A stretch of 64,000 nt of DNA, taken from the NCBI GenBank assembly GCA_963920765.1, contig OY987249.1:12462817-12526816 (forward strand). Direction: 5' to 3'. Of the stretch, positions 23,581 through 36,244 are shown piece after piece. This DNA comes from Ulota crispa. Taxonomy: Eukaryota; Streptophyta; Bryopsida; Orthotrichales; Orthotrichaceae. The notes under the pieces are model-generated. The model was given only the letters and a program-made list of their open reading frames with translations. It was not told where the DNA came from and made no database searches. The position numbers and the translations under genes are program-made. The first letter of the stretch is position 1. Every line of letters begins with the position of its first letter.

Positions 23581-24929
23581 GGGAATGACCTGGGGGACAC
23601 CCCCAATTGCTATGTGGACATACTCCCCCGACAACCCAACCAATTTAACTTGAGATTATTATTACATTGAAATATGTAGTAAAATAAAAACTGAATATTT
23701 TAGCACACATCTGCATCCACAAGCATTGTAAACATATAACAAATACGTCTCATTTGTGTCATGGTCAAGAGTTAAACTTATAAATGAAAGAAGCTATTGG
23801 TTTAACCCCTAATGGCCCAAGTGTCCATTCAACAACCACTTGAGAACTCAAGTAGAGTCATATGGAGTTAATTTTTATTGGATGATCTCAAAATTGTTAC
23901 ACAAGGTGTAAATATGTATCCCCCAAGTGGAAATATAATTATTTCTCCAGTTGGATGCTCAATTCAAAAGTTATGCTAACCAAAAGAATTTGGGTAGCTT
24001 GGGTAGTTTGGGCATCTTTGGAGAATCTTATGCCAAAACTCTCATCAACTTTTGAAATTTGGCAAGTATATAACTAAAAAGACATGGTGTTCAATTGTCA
24101 AAAAATTACATAAATTGAGGTCTCACATCACTTCTAAAGGGAGTCAAACTTTGTTAACTATACTATGTTTGGGTAGTTTCAAGAAACAATGTTTTCCTCT
24201 AACTTCATGGCTTATTATCTTTCAATTTATAAATCCAAAGCTCTTGAATTTTTGTTTCAAACATTATAAATGTTTATCTCTAACATTTCACCATTCAAAT
24301 TTCAAATAAAAGATGTTTTCAATGCACAAGAAATCATGAAAGAATGACTAATGTATTGCCAATTCACTTAACCTCCTTATATTGGAGGGCAATTTAGAGT
24401 AAGCCAAATTCATATTTTGCTCTTGAAACTTTCATGAGTGTGCCTAACAAGATTTGGATATCAATGGAAAAAAAACTGTAATTCATGCTGACCAAAATTT
24501 TGACTCCAAAGAAGCTCAAACTCTGCTGACCCATTTGGGCAGGGACAAAAATAACTTTTTATAAATTTCAAATGCTATAATCTTTCAATCCATGTGGTCA
24601 AATGGGCTGAAAATTTGTGCACTCAATACTAAAATACTTTAATACAAAATTGTAGGGTTGAAGTTTCAAAGATATTTTTCAAATTAAAATTCACATCAAC
24701 ATATTGAAAAAACACAAATTTTGAAAGTTTCTAGTGAAAACACCCCTTGGGCCTTTAGGGATTAACTCTTAACCATGTTACAAATGACACATATTTGTTA
24801 TATGTTTACAATGCTTATAAACGCAAATGTGTGCTTAAATACTGTTTTGATTTTACTTCATATTTCAATATAATAATAATCTCAAATTTAATAGGTTAGG
24901 CTATAGGGGGTGTCCCCCTAGTCATTCCC
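23581..24929. mobile_element. Foldback element with 8-bp TSD, interrupted by a nested TTAA element
   Basis: Left arm GGGAATGACCTGGGGGACAC, right arm in reverse complement GGGAATGACTAGGGGGACAC. The inverted arms extend about 165-220 bp (to 23801 and from 24766) with diverged pairing. TATTTTAA flanks both sides (23573-23580 and 24930-24937). Without the nested 964-bp insert it would be about 385 bp. The GGGAA start and AT-rich 8-bp duplication recall the elements at 12806 and 45297. Confidence 0.8.
23802..24765. mobile_element. TTAA-bounded piggyBac-like element, 964 bp, nested
   Basis: Left end TTAACCCCTAATGGCCCAAG, right end in reverse complement TTAATCCCTAAAGGCCCAAG. It sits in the loop of the foldback element 23581-24929, and removing it while leaving one TTAA restores the foldback arms (…GAGTTAA and TTAACTC…). 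The frame at 24052-24309 is not supported as a gene. Confidence 0.82.
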
Positions 24930-24937
24930 TATTTTAA

Positions 24938-25937
24938 CTACATATGAGTTTGTTTTTCTTTAGTGACAATGGGAGAGGCTCAACAAGAGGGATTCAAACA
25001 TCAAAACAGATTCTTTGAATCTAGCCCCTCTCCTTGGGTTTTCGAAAAACCTAAAAAGATGAAATATTTGATGTTGTGATTGGTTATCCTAAACTTTTAG
25101 GCCTACATTTGAGTACTTGGTTTTCCATCTTCTTGTAAAAATTTCAACGTTTACGCCCCCTAATAAAATACGAGATTTCAGGTCTTTTTACCTTTAGAAG
25201 ATTGACAAATTTATGGTTTTTAATTGACCAGTTCAGTTATCATATATGTGAACATTTAATTACACAAATGAGATAGAGTGCAATTCTCTTGAATTAGAAT
25301 TATCAAAGAATATTACGCTACCTGTCAAAAATAAAATAAAATTGATCAAAATGAAGTTATTGTAAATATAACATTTGAGGCTGCTTTATAACCTCGTAAA
25401 AACCACTGACCGCTCCAGGTTTCATAAAATTTGAATAGAAGTTAAAAAGCGCAATCTGAAGAATAATAACAATAACAACTTACAAAGAAGAGTTGTACTA
25501 TATGATCCATAAATCATAATTTTGGTTGGATTTACCATTGCACTTACCAATATTTTTCAATAAAAATTATAATTCAAAATGCCTTTTATGTTTGATTCTA
25601 GATTGAAACTCAATGTTAGTTTCTAGTTGTGATGATTCTCAAATTATATTCTATAACAATAGTTTTTAGACTACTTTTGCACAATATTTTTTTCAAATTG
25701 GGAAAATTAAATTTTTAGGTGAAACAAGCTTGTACAATTTGAATTGTTAAATAATTGCAAACAATTTTTTTGAGATCTATACCAATCAAATGCTAAGAAA
25801 AAACCCAAGAATCCAATAACATGTATGGATGAAACATGAGGTTTTTTTTATGGATGAGACATGGTTACATTTATTATTTGTTTAAAATTTGCACTCCTGG
25901 TTAATAAGGTGTTTAAAAAAAGGCACAAGGTTCAAGT
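24938..25937. other. Intergenic, nothing recognised
   Basis: AT-rich, no supported frame or paired termini. Confidence 0.5.
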
Positions 25938-26342
25938 TTAACCCTTTAATGACCGTGGTTGATTCTTGGGGTGGGCAATCCTTTGTATGGCCATTTACAG
26001 GAAATTTTAAAACTATTGAATACAGATGTCTACCATAAATCTAACCATACATATGGAAGTATCTTGCAAGGTTTAGTGCTATGCATCATAAATTATGCTC
26101 ACTTTTTAGTTGTTATGACCATCTTTTTGCATTCATTGGTTTATTTTCAGCTTTAAATTTTTTCAATCCTCTGGCCACATGCCACCTCAGATTAGCCTAG
26201 TTATTGTCCTAAACTCTTCACTTTTCAATTCCCAAGACACATCTTTTTTGGCTAATTACCGGATTCATTGCCATTCTCTTCCTACACAAGGAAAAGGATC
26301 TAGATTGACCAAAAAGTGATCAACTGGTCCTTAATGGGTTAA
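25938..26342. mobile_element. TTAA-bounded piggyBac-like MITE, 405 bp
   Basis: Left end TTAACCCTTTAATGACCGTG, right end in reverse complement TTAACCCATTAAGGACCAGT; flush TTAA at both sides. It is the most diverged termini set in the family here. Non-coding. Confidence 0.65.
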
Positions 26343-26759
26343 CTTCTTAGTCCTATTGGGATTAAGTTAATGATTGGACTCTACCAATATACACCCACAA
26401 CTTCCTTCAACTAGATTACAACCTACACAAAGATTTTCAACAAAAGTAAGCAAGGACAAGCCATACTCAACAAGAATAAGCAGGGACATCAGCATTAAAA
26501 TGCCTTGAGGTAAGTTTGGCAAAAAAAATCATAAAAATGTAAAAAGTCGAAAAAGAGTAAATACAAAACATATTTTAAAAATAAACTTAAAATAGAGGGG
26601 GTTTGCCTTCCTTTTTTTCATGTGAATTTTTATTTTAAAACTCTTAAATATTATATGCAAATTACCCAACATATTCAAATAAATTTTCGTTGAAAATTAT
26701 AACAACAAATTCCTTCAAAATATTAATATTTTGGTTCACCTACCATCTAAACCGAAACC

Positions 26760-28296
26760 TACATTCCTCAAGTCTTCTTCTCCCATACATTTCGTCGCCC
26801 AAGCATTATGAGCATCGGAATATTCGCCACTCCCGGTGCCAGATCCAACGAAGTCCGAAATGTCCAGAATCGAAGAATTTCTATTATATCGATAGATTTC
26901 GTCGACAGACTCGGTGGAAAACGTGGGTGCTAGGGTTTCAAAACCCTAAAACTGAATTTTCCTCTTCCAATTCGGGTTATGGAGTATTCGCTTTTGGTTA
27001 TCGTTTTGCGTTGTTGTCGTCCTCGTCCGTCCCCGCATAACTTTCGGTGACGCACGCTTCACGACGTCCTCTTCCGCTTGGCTGTTCCGTTTTCATGCGA
27101 TATTTCATTAGTTGATGCACGCTTCGACTTTTCTGCGAAGGTTTTTCGTACACGGAAGATCGCGCTACTGGCGATTTTTTGATTGCGCATTTGCAGTGAG
27201 CACCTCGCAATCTCGTAATTGTATTCCTTCCGATGTTTCCTCCTTTGTGTCTCTAGATGCTGCCGTTGCCTTTATTTCAAAAATCTCGCATGTGTCGTGT
27301 AATTCGTTTGGATCGCTGCTATTTATTTTTTAGGTTTTAGGGTGTATGTGAGGTTTAGGATTTACGGAAGAGGTTTTGCAGTAGAATAGGTGAGGTTTTC
27401 AGGTCGGACTGTTTGATTCAATAGCTAGGATCTTATAACTATGTTCGAAAAATGCGCGGTGAGGGTTTCGAGACCTAATTCGGGTGGGAATGGTTGCATC
27501 TTTTTTGCTAGCCGGTTTTTCTGCCTTCTTTTGAAAGATTGAAATTATTATGCTGATGGATGTCTACATGCTCTCTAGCTAGATATAGAGTTATCAGACG
27601 GACGGCTATTGATGTTGTTGGGAGTAGAGCTGAGTTAATATGAACTTGCGTGCGTATGTCCACCGAGGGTAAAAAATTCCGGCGGCGGAGTGTTTATAAC
27701 TATAGAATACCTTGAAACAACTTTGTGCTGAACTGTCAGAATTGTTTAGCTTTTTTCCCCTTACTTTCTGTTTTGCTGAACTAAATATCATTAGACTGTA
27801 AGTCCCTTTTTCTCGACAGAAATTGATGATTGCGCTTTAAAGGGTGTGCCTGTGTAACTTAACCTCTGTACGTTCTTTTCGTGAGCATGAATGAAATGGT
27901 TTTAATTGTCGACTTAACCTAAACTGGTGTGTGGTGATGGATGTGCAGATTGTGAAAAGGATCAGATCAAAGTCTTAGTCAAAGTTTGTGAAGCGTACGA
28001 GATAGAGAGGGAGAGAGAGAGTAATAGTGCCAAAATGAAAGTTTGAAGTGGTCTCAAGGGCAGGAGTGAAGGTGGACCTCTGCAGGTTTGTGACGTGCAA
28101 GAGATCAGTAGTGATTAGGATTCGCTTGAGGCCTGGGCAGGGGATTTTTAGCTTAAAGCCTCTGCAGTTACGAAGGTGTTATCTTTAGTCTACGCAACAT
28201 TCTGGGTTGCGTCTCCGGTGGACGTCGATAAGATTGCGCAAGTTTGTTCATCAACGCTAATTCAAATGATCAAGAGGTGACGGGAAGTAAAGAGGA
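26760..28296 (+). promoter_or_regulatory. Promoter and leader region of the mitochondrial carrier gene
   Basis: Base composition shifts to higher G+C from about 26800. The motif TAGGGTTTCAAAACCCTAAA at 26931-26950 contains two telo-box-like AAACCCTA cores facing each other, typical near transcription starts of plant housekeeping genes. A plausible leader splice acceptor (GTGATGGATGTGCAG) ends near 27948. A GA microsatellite (GAGAGAGAGAG) lies near 28005-28021. No upstream frame is convincing. Confidence 0.45.
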
Positions 28297-31200
28297 ATGC
28301 AACCACATGCGGGTGAAGCTCAGTTAGGTGGTGTGGTGGGTGGAGCACACAGAGCACTGGCAGGCGCTATTGACGACAGAACTACCAGCAGCAGCAGCAA
28401 TGAGGTTAAACCCCCCGGAGCGATGCAGGAAGGGCAAGTGCGGCCTGTGATGGTGCGAGTCCCATCTCAAATCAGCACAACCTCTCAGCTTCTTGCTGGA
28501 GGCATCGCAGGGGCGTTCAGCAAGACCTGCACTGCTCCGCTTGCTCGACTCACGATCCTTTTCCAGGTAGGACCTTTTGATCAGACAGATTTTTGGATCA
28601 GACAGTTTTGTGGATCAGACAGATTTGTGGATGTTGTAGTGTGGCTGTTTTGTCTCATACCGGGAAAGGTAAGAGTTGAGATTGCTTCTTTCACGCTCTG
28701 ACTGTTACTTTCTATGAATATTGTTGATGCTTCAGGTTCAAGGCATGCGAGCTGATGGCGCTATCATGAGCAGCCCTAGTATCTTGAAAGAAGCCACTCG
28801 AATTTTTCGGGAAGAAGGCTTCAGAGCATTCTGGAAGGGAAACGGAGTCACTATAGTTCATCGGCTCCCGTATTCATCCATAAACTTCTTTGCTTACGAG
28901 CAGTACAAGATGGTAAGCTATTACTCTGTAATCTGGTCAGGACAGCGTATGGATACAAATGCTTTCATCCTAATTTTACTGTAGTTTAGGAGTGTGGAAC
29001 TGGTGTGAATCTTGTTCATTATGGACTTGATTGATCCAGGAAATTGAGAAATGAGAGTTGTAGTTGAATTTAAGAGCCCTATTGCTTTCATTCTGTTTTA
29101 CTCTATCCTTTCCTATTTCTGCACGCGTCAGAAATTGCATCGTCAAAGATGGTGACACGCTCCTCTCGTTGGCAGCACTTTAGGAGGATAATGGGCATTG
29201 AAGGCAATCAGGAAAGCCTCGGGGTTGGAATGGGTACGAGGTTGTTAGCTGGCGGGGGTGCTGGTATCACAGCTGCATCCTTGACGTACCCGTTGGATTT
29301 AGTTCGCACGCGCTTGGCTGCTCAGGTAAGTTCTAAACTCTGTCATAAGCTTGTAGGTGCATTTTTTATTGCTTGAACTGCAAGGCACCTCCTAGTGAGT
29401 CTCGTTAATTCTCAGTGTGTGATTCTGCTTGCTTTAGTTTACAAGCGGGTCTTTTTCTCTCACGTGACCCGGACCTTGAAATGTTATGACTCACATTCTA
29501 CCAGTTGTCATTGACAAGTTCGTGTACTTGGATTCGAGAAAGCGCTGCCTGTGCCTGATTTGATTGTCTTTCTTTTGTTGCATGCTGCAGACGAAGGAAA
29601 TGTATTACAGAGGCATTTCTCATGCTCTTATGATGATTACTCGCGATGAGGGCTATCGTGGGCTATACAAAGGCATGGGGACGACACTGATGGTAAAGCC
29701 ACTGAACTGTCCTTTAAAATGCACAGCGTATTTATATCAGGTTTTAGTAAGCAGAAAACAGCAATTGTTTCATACTTATCCAAGTAGTGAATAGAGCAGT
29801 AACTTACTAAGTTCTGCCCAGGGATGGGAGTTGCGATACTGTACACCTACTGATAATTCTGATACGATTGGTGTAGGTAACTTAATTAGACAGTTAGGAG
29901 AATTATGAAACATGAACCTGTCCTTGTATGTCTCTGGGCTTGAACCTTTATTGCGACAGATTGATGGGATATTGTTGTAGCTTCAGGTAAGTTTACACAT
30001 AGGAGTTCCCTCAATCTCTTTAAGTGAATACAGTTTGTGATGAGTATGGTCATGGCCACTCTCGTTACCTTTATTGTTAAGTTGTAATTGGAACACGTTG
30101 ACTAGAACTTGGCTGATGGGAGGTGCGGGAACACACAAACATGCAGGTATGGGGTCGGTCGGGCATTGCTGAAGAGTGTTGTGAACTCGCAAAATGATTT
30201 TTGGGTGGGGTTTCAGTGATGCCCAACCGACGCTTGCCCATGTGCTAAGGCAGGTAAGTTACATAATATCGTGTCTCGTGTATCGTGTAGGGTTTGATCT
30301 TGATGATTGTGACCGTGTGGCCGTTTTAAGAGAAACGACTAGCATCGTATGCTTTCATATGATCTGGTTTAAAGTACGGTAGGAGGGAACTTGAGCCTTT
30401 AGTTCGCAAAATGATTCTAAAGACTATAATCTTTTACTTAATAAGCTAGGTTTCAATCGAAGCTTTTCTGTAAACGCTTCGTGGTCGTACGAGTGCAAGA
30501 ATTGAGCACACGTAGACGTTTGTATGCAGCTACAAGGATGTTTCATAGTTTACTCATAATTTGGCACGTTTTAAGTTAACCTTTGATATTTGGATGCTTT
30601 TTTACCCCTCTACTAGCATGCAATTACCCATCTGTGTGGAAAACATTAGAGGAACTAACAATACCTATTGTTGTGTATATTTACTGCTTAATCTAGCCTT
30701 TAAGAGCTAGAAGTATTTAGGATGGTTAAAGAGCTTTCATCTCACGAAAGTTTTCTTGCCATTTTGGAACAGGGTGTCGGCCCAAACATAGCCATCAATT
30801 TTTGTGTCTATGAAACCTTGAAGTCGATGTGGGTTGCGAGAAGGTACAACAATTCACCATTTTAACTTTCAAATTATTGTGGCTTTTGATTTATTTCCTT
30901 TCTTTTTTCAATTGGTTCCAAGAATGACTGCTTCAGGTAGCATTGTGCATACGTTTTAGCTTTGTGGAGAACCTCTGCTTTTGTTTCGTGAAGGTTCTTT
31001 TGATAGAATAAATAAAAAGTAGAGTAGTAGAAATCCTTTTATGCAAAACAATAGTTGAAAATTACAACGGTAACGGGTGACAAAATTAAAATGTCTTCTG
31101 ATTGGTCTGGGGGATGTGGATGTTCTAACGAAGTCAGTGGGTTTGATGACTCCAGGCCAGACATGTCACCAGCCTTAGTTAGTCTTGCTTGTGGCAGTTT

Positions 31201-32005
31201 CGCTGGAATATGCTCATCAACAGGTATGCTACACAGTTCGAAAAGCTCGACTCCCTCACCACGTTGTTGCCCTTTTTTATTTTGGCTTTCGAAATCAGTT
31301 CTAATTCTCATTATTGAATACATCAGAACTGGTGTAAGGTAGACTTACCCTTTCCCGATCATTGAACCTAATGCCGCTCATACGTACGTAGCGTGTACAT
31401 TTGGATCTCAAATCTAGGCAAGCCATAGATAGTTTTTTGCTTTTGCCACAGAGGGTAAGCTGTCTATGGCTTGCTTAGATTTGAGATCCAATATGTACAT
31501 CACATGTACATATGAGCGGCATTAGGTTCAATGATCTGGAAGGGGTATGTCTACCTTAGCGGAGTTAAAAGCTCTGATCTTTAGTTGGAATGATTGTAAG
31601 TTTCTGTTTGTCCTACAAGCAGAAGAATAAGTATTACTTCTTAATAGTCAGTTCTTTTGAGAGGTTTCTTCTACTGACATCAAATCTTGCAGTTTTTCTC
31701 AATCTCAGTATGCTGTTTAATATGTACCAGTGTTAATAGGGGTTTTTTTGGTTTCTACAGCGACATTCCCTATTGATCTGGTGAGGAGGCGGATGCAGTT
31801 GGAAGGTGCCGGAGGAAAAGCCAAGGTGTACACGTCAGGGCTTGGTGGGACTTTCAAGGAGATAATTGCGAAAGAGGGTCTTTTTGGTCTTTACAGGGGG
31901 ATTCTTCCAGAGTACTACAAGGTCATTCCCAGCGTGGGAATCGTGTTTATGACCTACGAGTTTATGAAACGCATCCTACGGCCAGGTGCATGGGATGGGT
32001 TGTAG
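28297..32005 (+). CDS. Mitochondrial carrier (SLC25-type), 7 exons
   Basis: Exons 28297-28566, 28736-28912, 29176-29325, 29591-29692, 30773-30843, 31156-31223 and 31761-32005, all GT-AG, total 1083 nt and 360 residues. It is an inner-membrane metabolite carrier built of three repeats. Signature motifs are visible: repeat 1 CTAPLARLTILFQ (atypical, with no acidic residue after PL, as in its plant relatives), repeat 2 TYPLDLVRTR, repeat 3 TFPIDLVRRR. Repeat ends GFRAFWKGN, GYRGLYKG and LFGLYRGILP are also clear. It resembles the Arabidopsis At2g37890/At3g55640 group; the substrate is not deducible, and nucleotide- or CoA-related transport is only a family-level guess. The first 60 residues are a non-conserved, Ser/Gly-rich extension. 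For exon 3 the acceptor at 29175 (TCGTTGGCAG) keeps frame and has the best pyrimidine tract. Intron 6 carries a MITE. Confidence 0.92.
31337..31556. mobile_element. Hairpin MITE with AGGTAGAC ends in carrier intron 6
   Basis: Left end AGGTAGACTTACCCTTTCC, right end in reverse complement AGGTAGACATACCCCTTCC, TA on both flanks (31335-31336 and 31557-31558). The arms pair over nearly their whole length (about 95 nt, for example GGATCTCAAATCTAGGCAAG with CTTGCTTAGATTTGAGATCC), so a transcript would fold into a long hairpin. 220 bp. Confidence 0.8.
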
Positions 32006-33667
32006 AACTAACGGCAAATATTACGCGTTGTGACATTTTCTTGACAGAGAGCGACCATTGTGGCGGGTAAAATGTGTTGGGCAAGGTAATAGTCTTTCTG
32101 TGAAGAAAAACCTCAGATATATCGAGACCAGGTAGAAGAGTTGGAGGCTGTGGTGAAGTGTTGGCCCAAAAAAAAATTCTGTTTCCCCCAATTTTAGTTT
32201 CGTTCCTATGAAGCTGTGACCCGACATCTGGAGAATCGTCCAGACGTGCGTGCAAAGTGAGACCCATCCAGCAGGAAAGTTTTGTTTTTTCTTCTTTCTT
32301 TCTTTCCAGTTTCCATCTAACCAAAATTTGTATAACAGTAGCGAATGTAGTCTAGGGCAGAGACCTGACCATTATGTGCGGCTAGTGTGACACTTGATAT
32401 GTGCGGTTGCGGCATGATCATGTTCTATTCTACTACCCCCGTATCTCTGTAGACTCACTGTAGGACTATGCAAGGAACAGTCACTTTTCTATATCAAGTT
32501 GTGTTCTTACCGGGGGGCTGATAAGTGGAGGAGAGTTGAGGATATGAACTCCTTGTGTGTATGTTTCGGATGGTCTTTTTGTGTACATCGTGTTGTGAAG
32601 TAGGTTGGCTGGACGGTGGTGGGAGTCTTCGTTCCAGTCAGCGTGCATGTTCGGCTGGAAGTGGTCATGCTTGTGGTCAGAATTACGATTTGTTTGCTTA
32701 TCAGGCGAGGGACTGTGTGTGCGATTGTCCGTGTTTTGGTGTTCCAGGGTTTGGTGTTTCGTAGTATTAATTTTGTCACTTGCGGATCCACTAGACCACG
32801 TCAATGGGTACGAGGACACATTATTTGCAGGAGTTCAGAATGTATATTGTGACATCTTTTACCAGCTGGTTCCTTTTGAGCAGCACCGACGCCCTAGCCT
32901 TGCTCTTCTCCTTATTCGTTTTTGGCTGGGGTTGCTAAGCTAAATAAAATTTCATTTTCTTCCTTCATGTCGAAGTCATTTTCGAAAATTTTCGTTTTTG
33001 GCGTGTTTTATTATGCAAATATGTTACTTACTCAATCTCATTAAATTGGTCCTAGTGAATTGACCGCTGTAGCTGTTATCTTGAAGATCCAAAATTTACT
33101 TTGGTTGAATGTAAACTTGTTTGGATGAAACACCAAGCTGATGTGCAGTGTGTCATCAAAATATTAACTTCAAGGTGCATACGGGTTACACTTCCTATGA
33201 ATTTGTCGGTGCACCAAAAATTTGACCATATCCCTCTTCTGTCATGGCATAGTCGAGTGGTAGAGATTTATAACCCTTTCTTTCATTTTTCAAGGGATTC
33301 TTACACCGTTAAGGTTGGAAGGTTTCGTTTTCCCGGTGCCTTGGATGGACTTAAATACAGATCTCCTTGAAACCACCGAACCATATTGGTTCAGGAGAGT
33401 GTTTTTTTGGCCTAATGAGTAAAGTCGCTGAATAGTTTGGAAATTGGTCTTGAAAAACGCTATTGATCACAAGATTTTTGCATCCAACTAAAAAAATAAC
33501 AATGGAATTGCGTATGCGAGTTGATAAATCATGATGTTTATTCAGCATGGCCTCAAAACATGTATCTATATTTGGTCAAACATGGATCAAAGCAACAACA
33601 CAATACACCATACGCCCAAGAAGAATGCCAAATTTCAATTTTGTAGTCCTAAAAAATTTCAAGTTGC
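32006..33667 (+). other. 3' flank of the carrier gene
   Basis: Moderate G+C to about 32940 suggests a long 3' UTR. Several overlapping frames at 32481-32943 lie on both strands and none resembles a known protein. From 32950 on the sequence is AT-rich and featureless. Confidence 0.4.
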
Positions 33668-33900
33668 TTAACCCCTGAACGTCAAGAAAGCCCTTTGCAA
33701 CTGTATGTGTGGTCATATGTACATATGTATTTAAGCTGTTTTGAGGGCTTTCCAAATTTATTTATGCACCCACCATCATACAACCCTTCAATATGTATGG
33801 TTATAACACTTAATTTCAACCAATATTCAAAGTTCTGAATAGTGGTTGCAACCGTATTTGGTATCGTAACTCCAAAGCCCAAGGGCCCTTCAGGGATTAA
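33668..33900. mobile_element. TTAA-bounded piggyBac-like MITE, 232-bp subfamily, copy 2
   Basis: Left end TTAACCCCTGAACGTCAAGA, right end in reverse complement TTAATCCCTGAAGGGCCC, flush with TTAA. The interior is homologous throughout to 20267-20498, in the same orientation. 233 bp. Confidence 0.78.
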
Positions 33901-34490
33901 GAAGTATGCTTGTATTGTTTCTTTATGTTGTAGTAGTATTATTATAGTATTTAAAGATATATAAAAATTGTGCTATCATTTCATCTTTAAATTTTGTCAT
34001 CCCACATTTAAGGCCAATTCTTGATTGTTTTTACCAAATGGATTTTCCATAGCATTATCAAATTTCTTATAGAACCATTTTAGGGTAGCAAATAAAGTGG
34101 GTTTTTTGACCATTTTTGTCCACTTACACCTTGTGATTGCTATCTTTATTCATTTTGTGTGAAACTACTATTATGGAAAGGTGGGAAACCTTGCTTTCTA
34201 GAAATATAAGGCTCTTCTCAAGCAAAGCTCATGTGAAGCAGTAAGATCCAAAACCACACAGGCATGAAAATTAGAGATTTTCCACCTACAACTCACTCAA
34301 TCATTATAATGTTTCACCTCCAATGGTAGATCTAATTGAAATCTTAATGTTTTACAACAAAACAAGGTGCTCTTCCCATTTGTACGGTTGGATTATTAAA
34401 TTTGGGTCCATATTTGATTCAATTGCACATCCAAGTTTACTGCCTTGGTTTCTAATGGATTTTGTGAAAATGTGTATGCTCTTCAAAAGG
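33901..34490. other. Intergenic, nothing recognised
   Basis: AT-rich, no supported frame. Confidence 0.5.
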
Positions 34491-35430
34491 TTAACCCCTA
34501 AAAGCCCAAGCCCTTCTTTCTATTGAAAGTCACTGTTAACTGCCACTTTGGGGGGAATGAATAGAAAAGTAAGAAATAAAGTTTGTTTTGCAAATCCAAC
34601 CGTAGGATCTTGCATTAGGCTAGAAGAGGCACTTGTGGGAAAAAACCAGGTCATTCTAGATGGAGAGGAGGGAAATATTTACATCTAAGGTGAAGGGAAA
34701 ACATTTTTTTCCTTGCTGCTAGTAAATTTCATAAGCCTTTGACCACTCTTACATGAAAAAAATTACTCTACACAAAGTTGAGGTTTATTTTTTCTATATA
34801 GAAGACCAAGTTAGGTATGTGTGGGAGAATTTTCAAATCAATTTTAACTATACAACACATGGGGAAAAATAGTAAGTAAAAAGAAGTAGAGAATGAGTCA
34901 AATCACTAAATTGTTAAGAATTTAATTATTGAAATGAAAAACGCAAATCCCAACAGTTATAATGTTATAATAAACAGTCTACTTCCTTAAGTTTAGTTTT
35001 TTTTTCCAAAATATTGAAAATTGTGGAAAATAAATGACTTCAAAGTTTCTTTTAGAGTAGAGAATCCATAACTGCCCACAAACTAAAACATCTTGTAACT
35101 TTCATCTCATCGATTGAAGTGGAATGATTCAAAGCTTCTCACAAATGAAAAAATCTAAAGAACCAATTTCAAATTTCTATTTTTGGAAAATGCAACTGTC
35201 TAAGAAGTTTTTGGGCTGCCCAGATTGCCCTCCTTCCTTTGGGCAGCAAAAATTCTTGCATGACCTCTTCATCAAATGTCAAAATGAAAAACAAATTAGA
35301 TGCCTGCATAAGTTTTGGAATTCCCCACCTTCAAGAAAAGTTTAAAAAAATTACAAAAACTAGATTAACTATAGGTACATGTCTGAAATCCCATTTGTCC
35401 CCCGGGGATAGCTGGGCCTTTAGGGGTTAA
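34491..35430. mobile_element. TTAA-bounded piggyBac-like element, 940 bp
   Basis: Left end TTAACCCCTAAAAGCCCAAG, right end in reverse complement TTAACCCCTAAAGGCCCAGC. The left 150 bp resemble the element cut off at 63713-64000. The right half (AAACTAAAACATCTTGTAAC, TTTCATCTCAT, GAATGATTCAAAGCTTCTCA) resembles both arms of the giant hairpin at 38758-39527. No transposase frame. Confidence 0.8.
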
Positions 35431-35904
35431 GCTTGGTTTGCACATGGCATTTGTATGGAGCGGTGTAGAAAAATAAAAGTGATCCTTGTAGCAAGCACAA
35501 GACTTGTGGTGAACACAAAATGGGGTTGGTTTGGGAGGGACAAGATTTACCAAACTGGCCCTAATTACGGGGCATTTATATATCTAGTTCTATGTTATTT
35601 TGTAACTCAAGCTCATTGCTCAGATGAATAAACAACACTAGTAAATTTTTGCACTTCTTTGAAATCTTCAATTTAGTGGTAATTTACAACTACAAAAAAC
35701 TAGCAACCGCTCTTGAAGTTCATGCAAAATTAATGGATATTGTGAAACTATCATTGCTCTTTTCAGGCTGCCAATAAGGATGCCAATTAGGCTCAGAGGG
35801 AAAAACAGCGGTTGGGGGGAACATACATCTCGAAAACTCAAATCTCTTTACCCTTAACGCTAAGTACAAACTGAGCTTTATGCATATATCCAAAGATAGA
35901 CTTA

Positions 35905-36241
35905 AGGTAGGAACACCTATAGACTTAAGATAGGAACACCCATAAGCATTAGTGTCCCCATAACCATCACCTCTAAAATTTTGGAAAATATGTAGAAGTA
36001 CATAGATATAATTACAAGGATATACAACATGTGAACATGAAACTTTAGTGTTGGTTATGGGTATAATGGCAGTTTGCTATATAAAAATTCACAACTTATT
36101 CTCACAATATCCAAATAATACATTTGAAAGTGCAAACTTATTATTATTATTTTGCTAATAAGATCCTATAATTTACTAGATGTTTATTAATAGTCATCAT
36201 GTTCAAAACCCTTAAACTAATGCTTATGGGTGTTACTACCT
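35905..36241. mobile_element. Tc1/mariner-type MITE, AGGTAGGAACACC termini, 337 bp
   Basis: Left end AGGTAGGAACACC, right end in reverse complement AGGTAGTAACACCCATAAGC, TA on both flanks (35903-35904 and 36242-36243). The left end is partly duplicated (second start near 35928, AGATAGGAACACCCATAAGC). It shares its termini and the GGTTATGGGTA motif with the element at 14678-15170. Confidence 0.68.
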
Positions 36242-36244
36242 TAA

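Noticed and set aside
29132-29175. Alternative start of carrier exon 3 at 29132 or 29149
   Set aside because: 29132 gives a stop after seven codons in the required phase. 29149 lacks a pyrimidine-rich acceptor and adds residues that homologues do not have.
32481-32943. Several overlapping frames after the carrier gene
   Set aside because: They lie on both strands and overlap, with no conserved motif and position typical of a 3' UTR.
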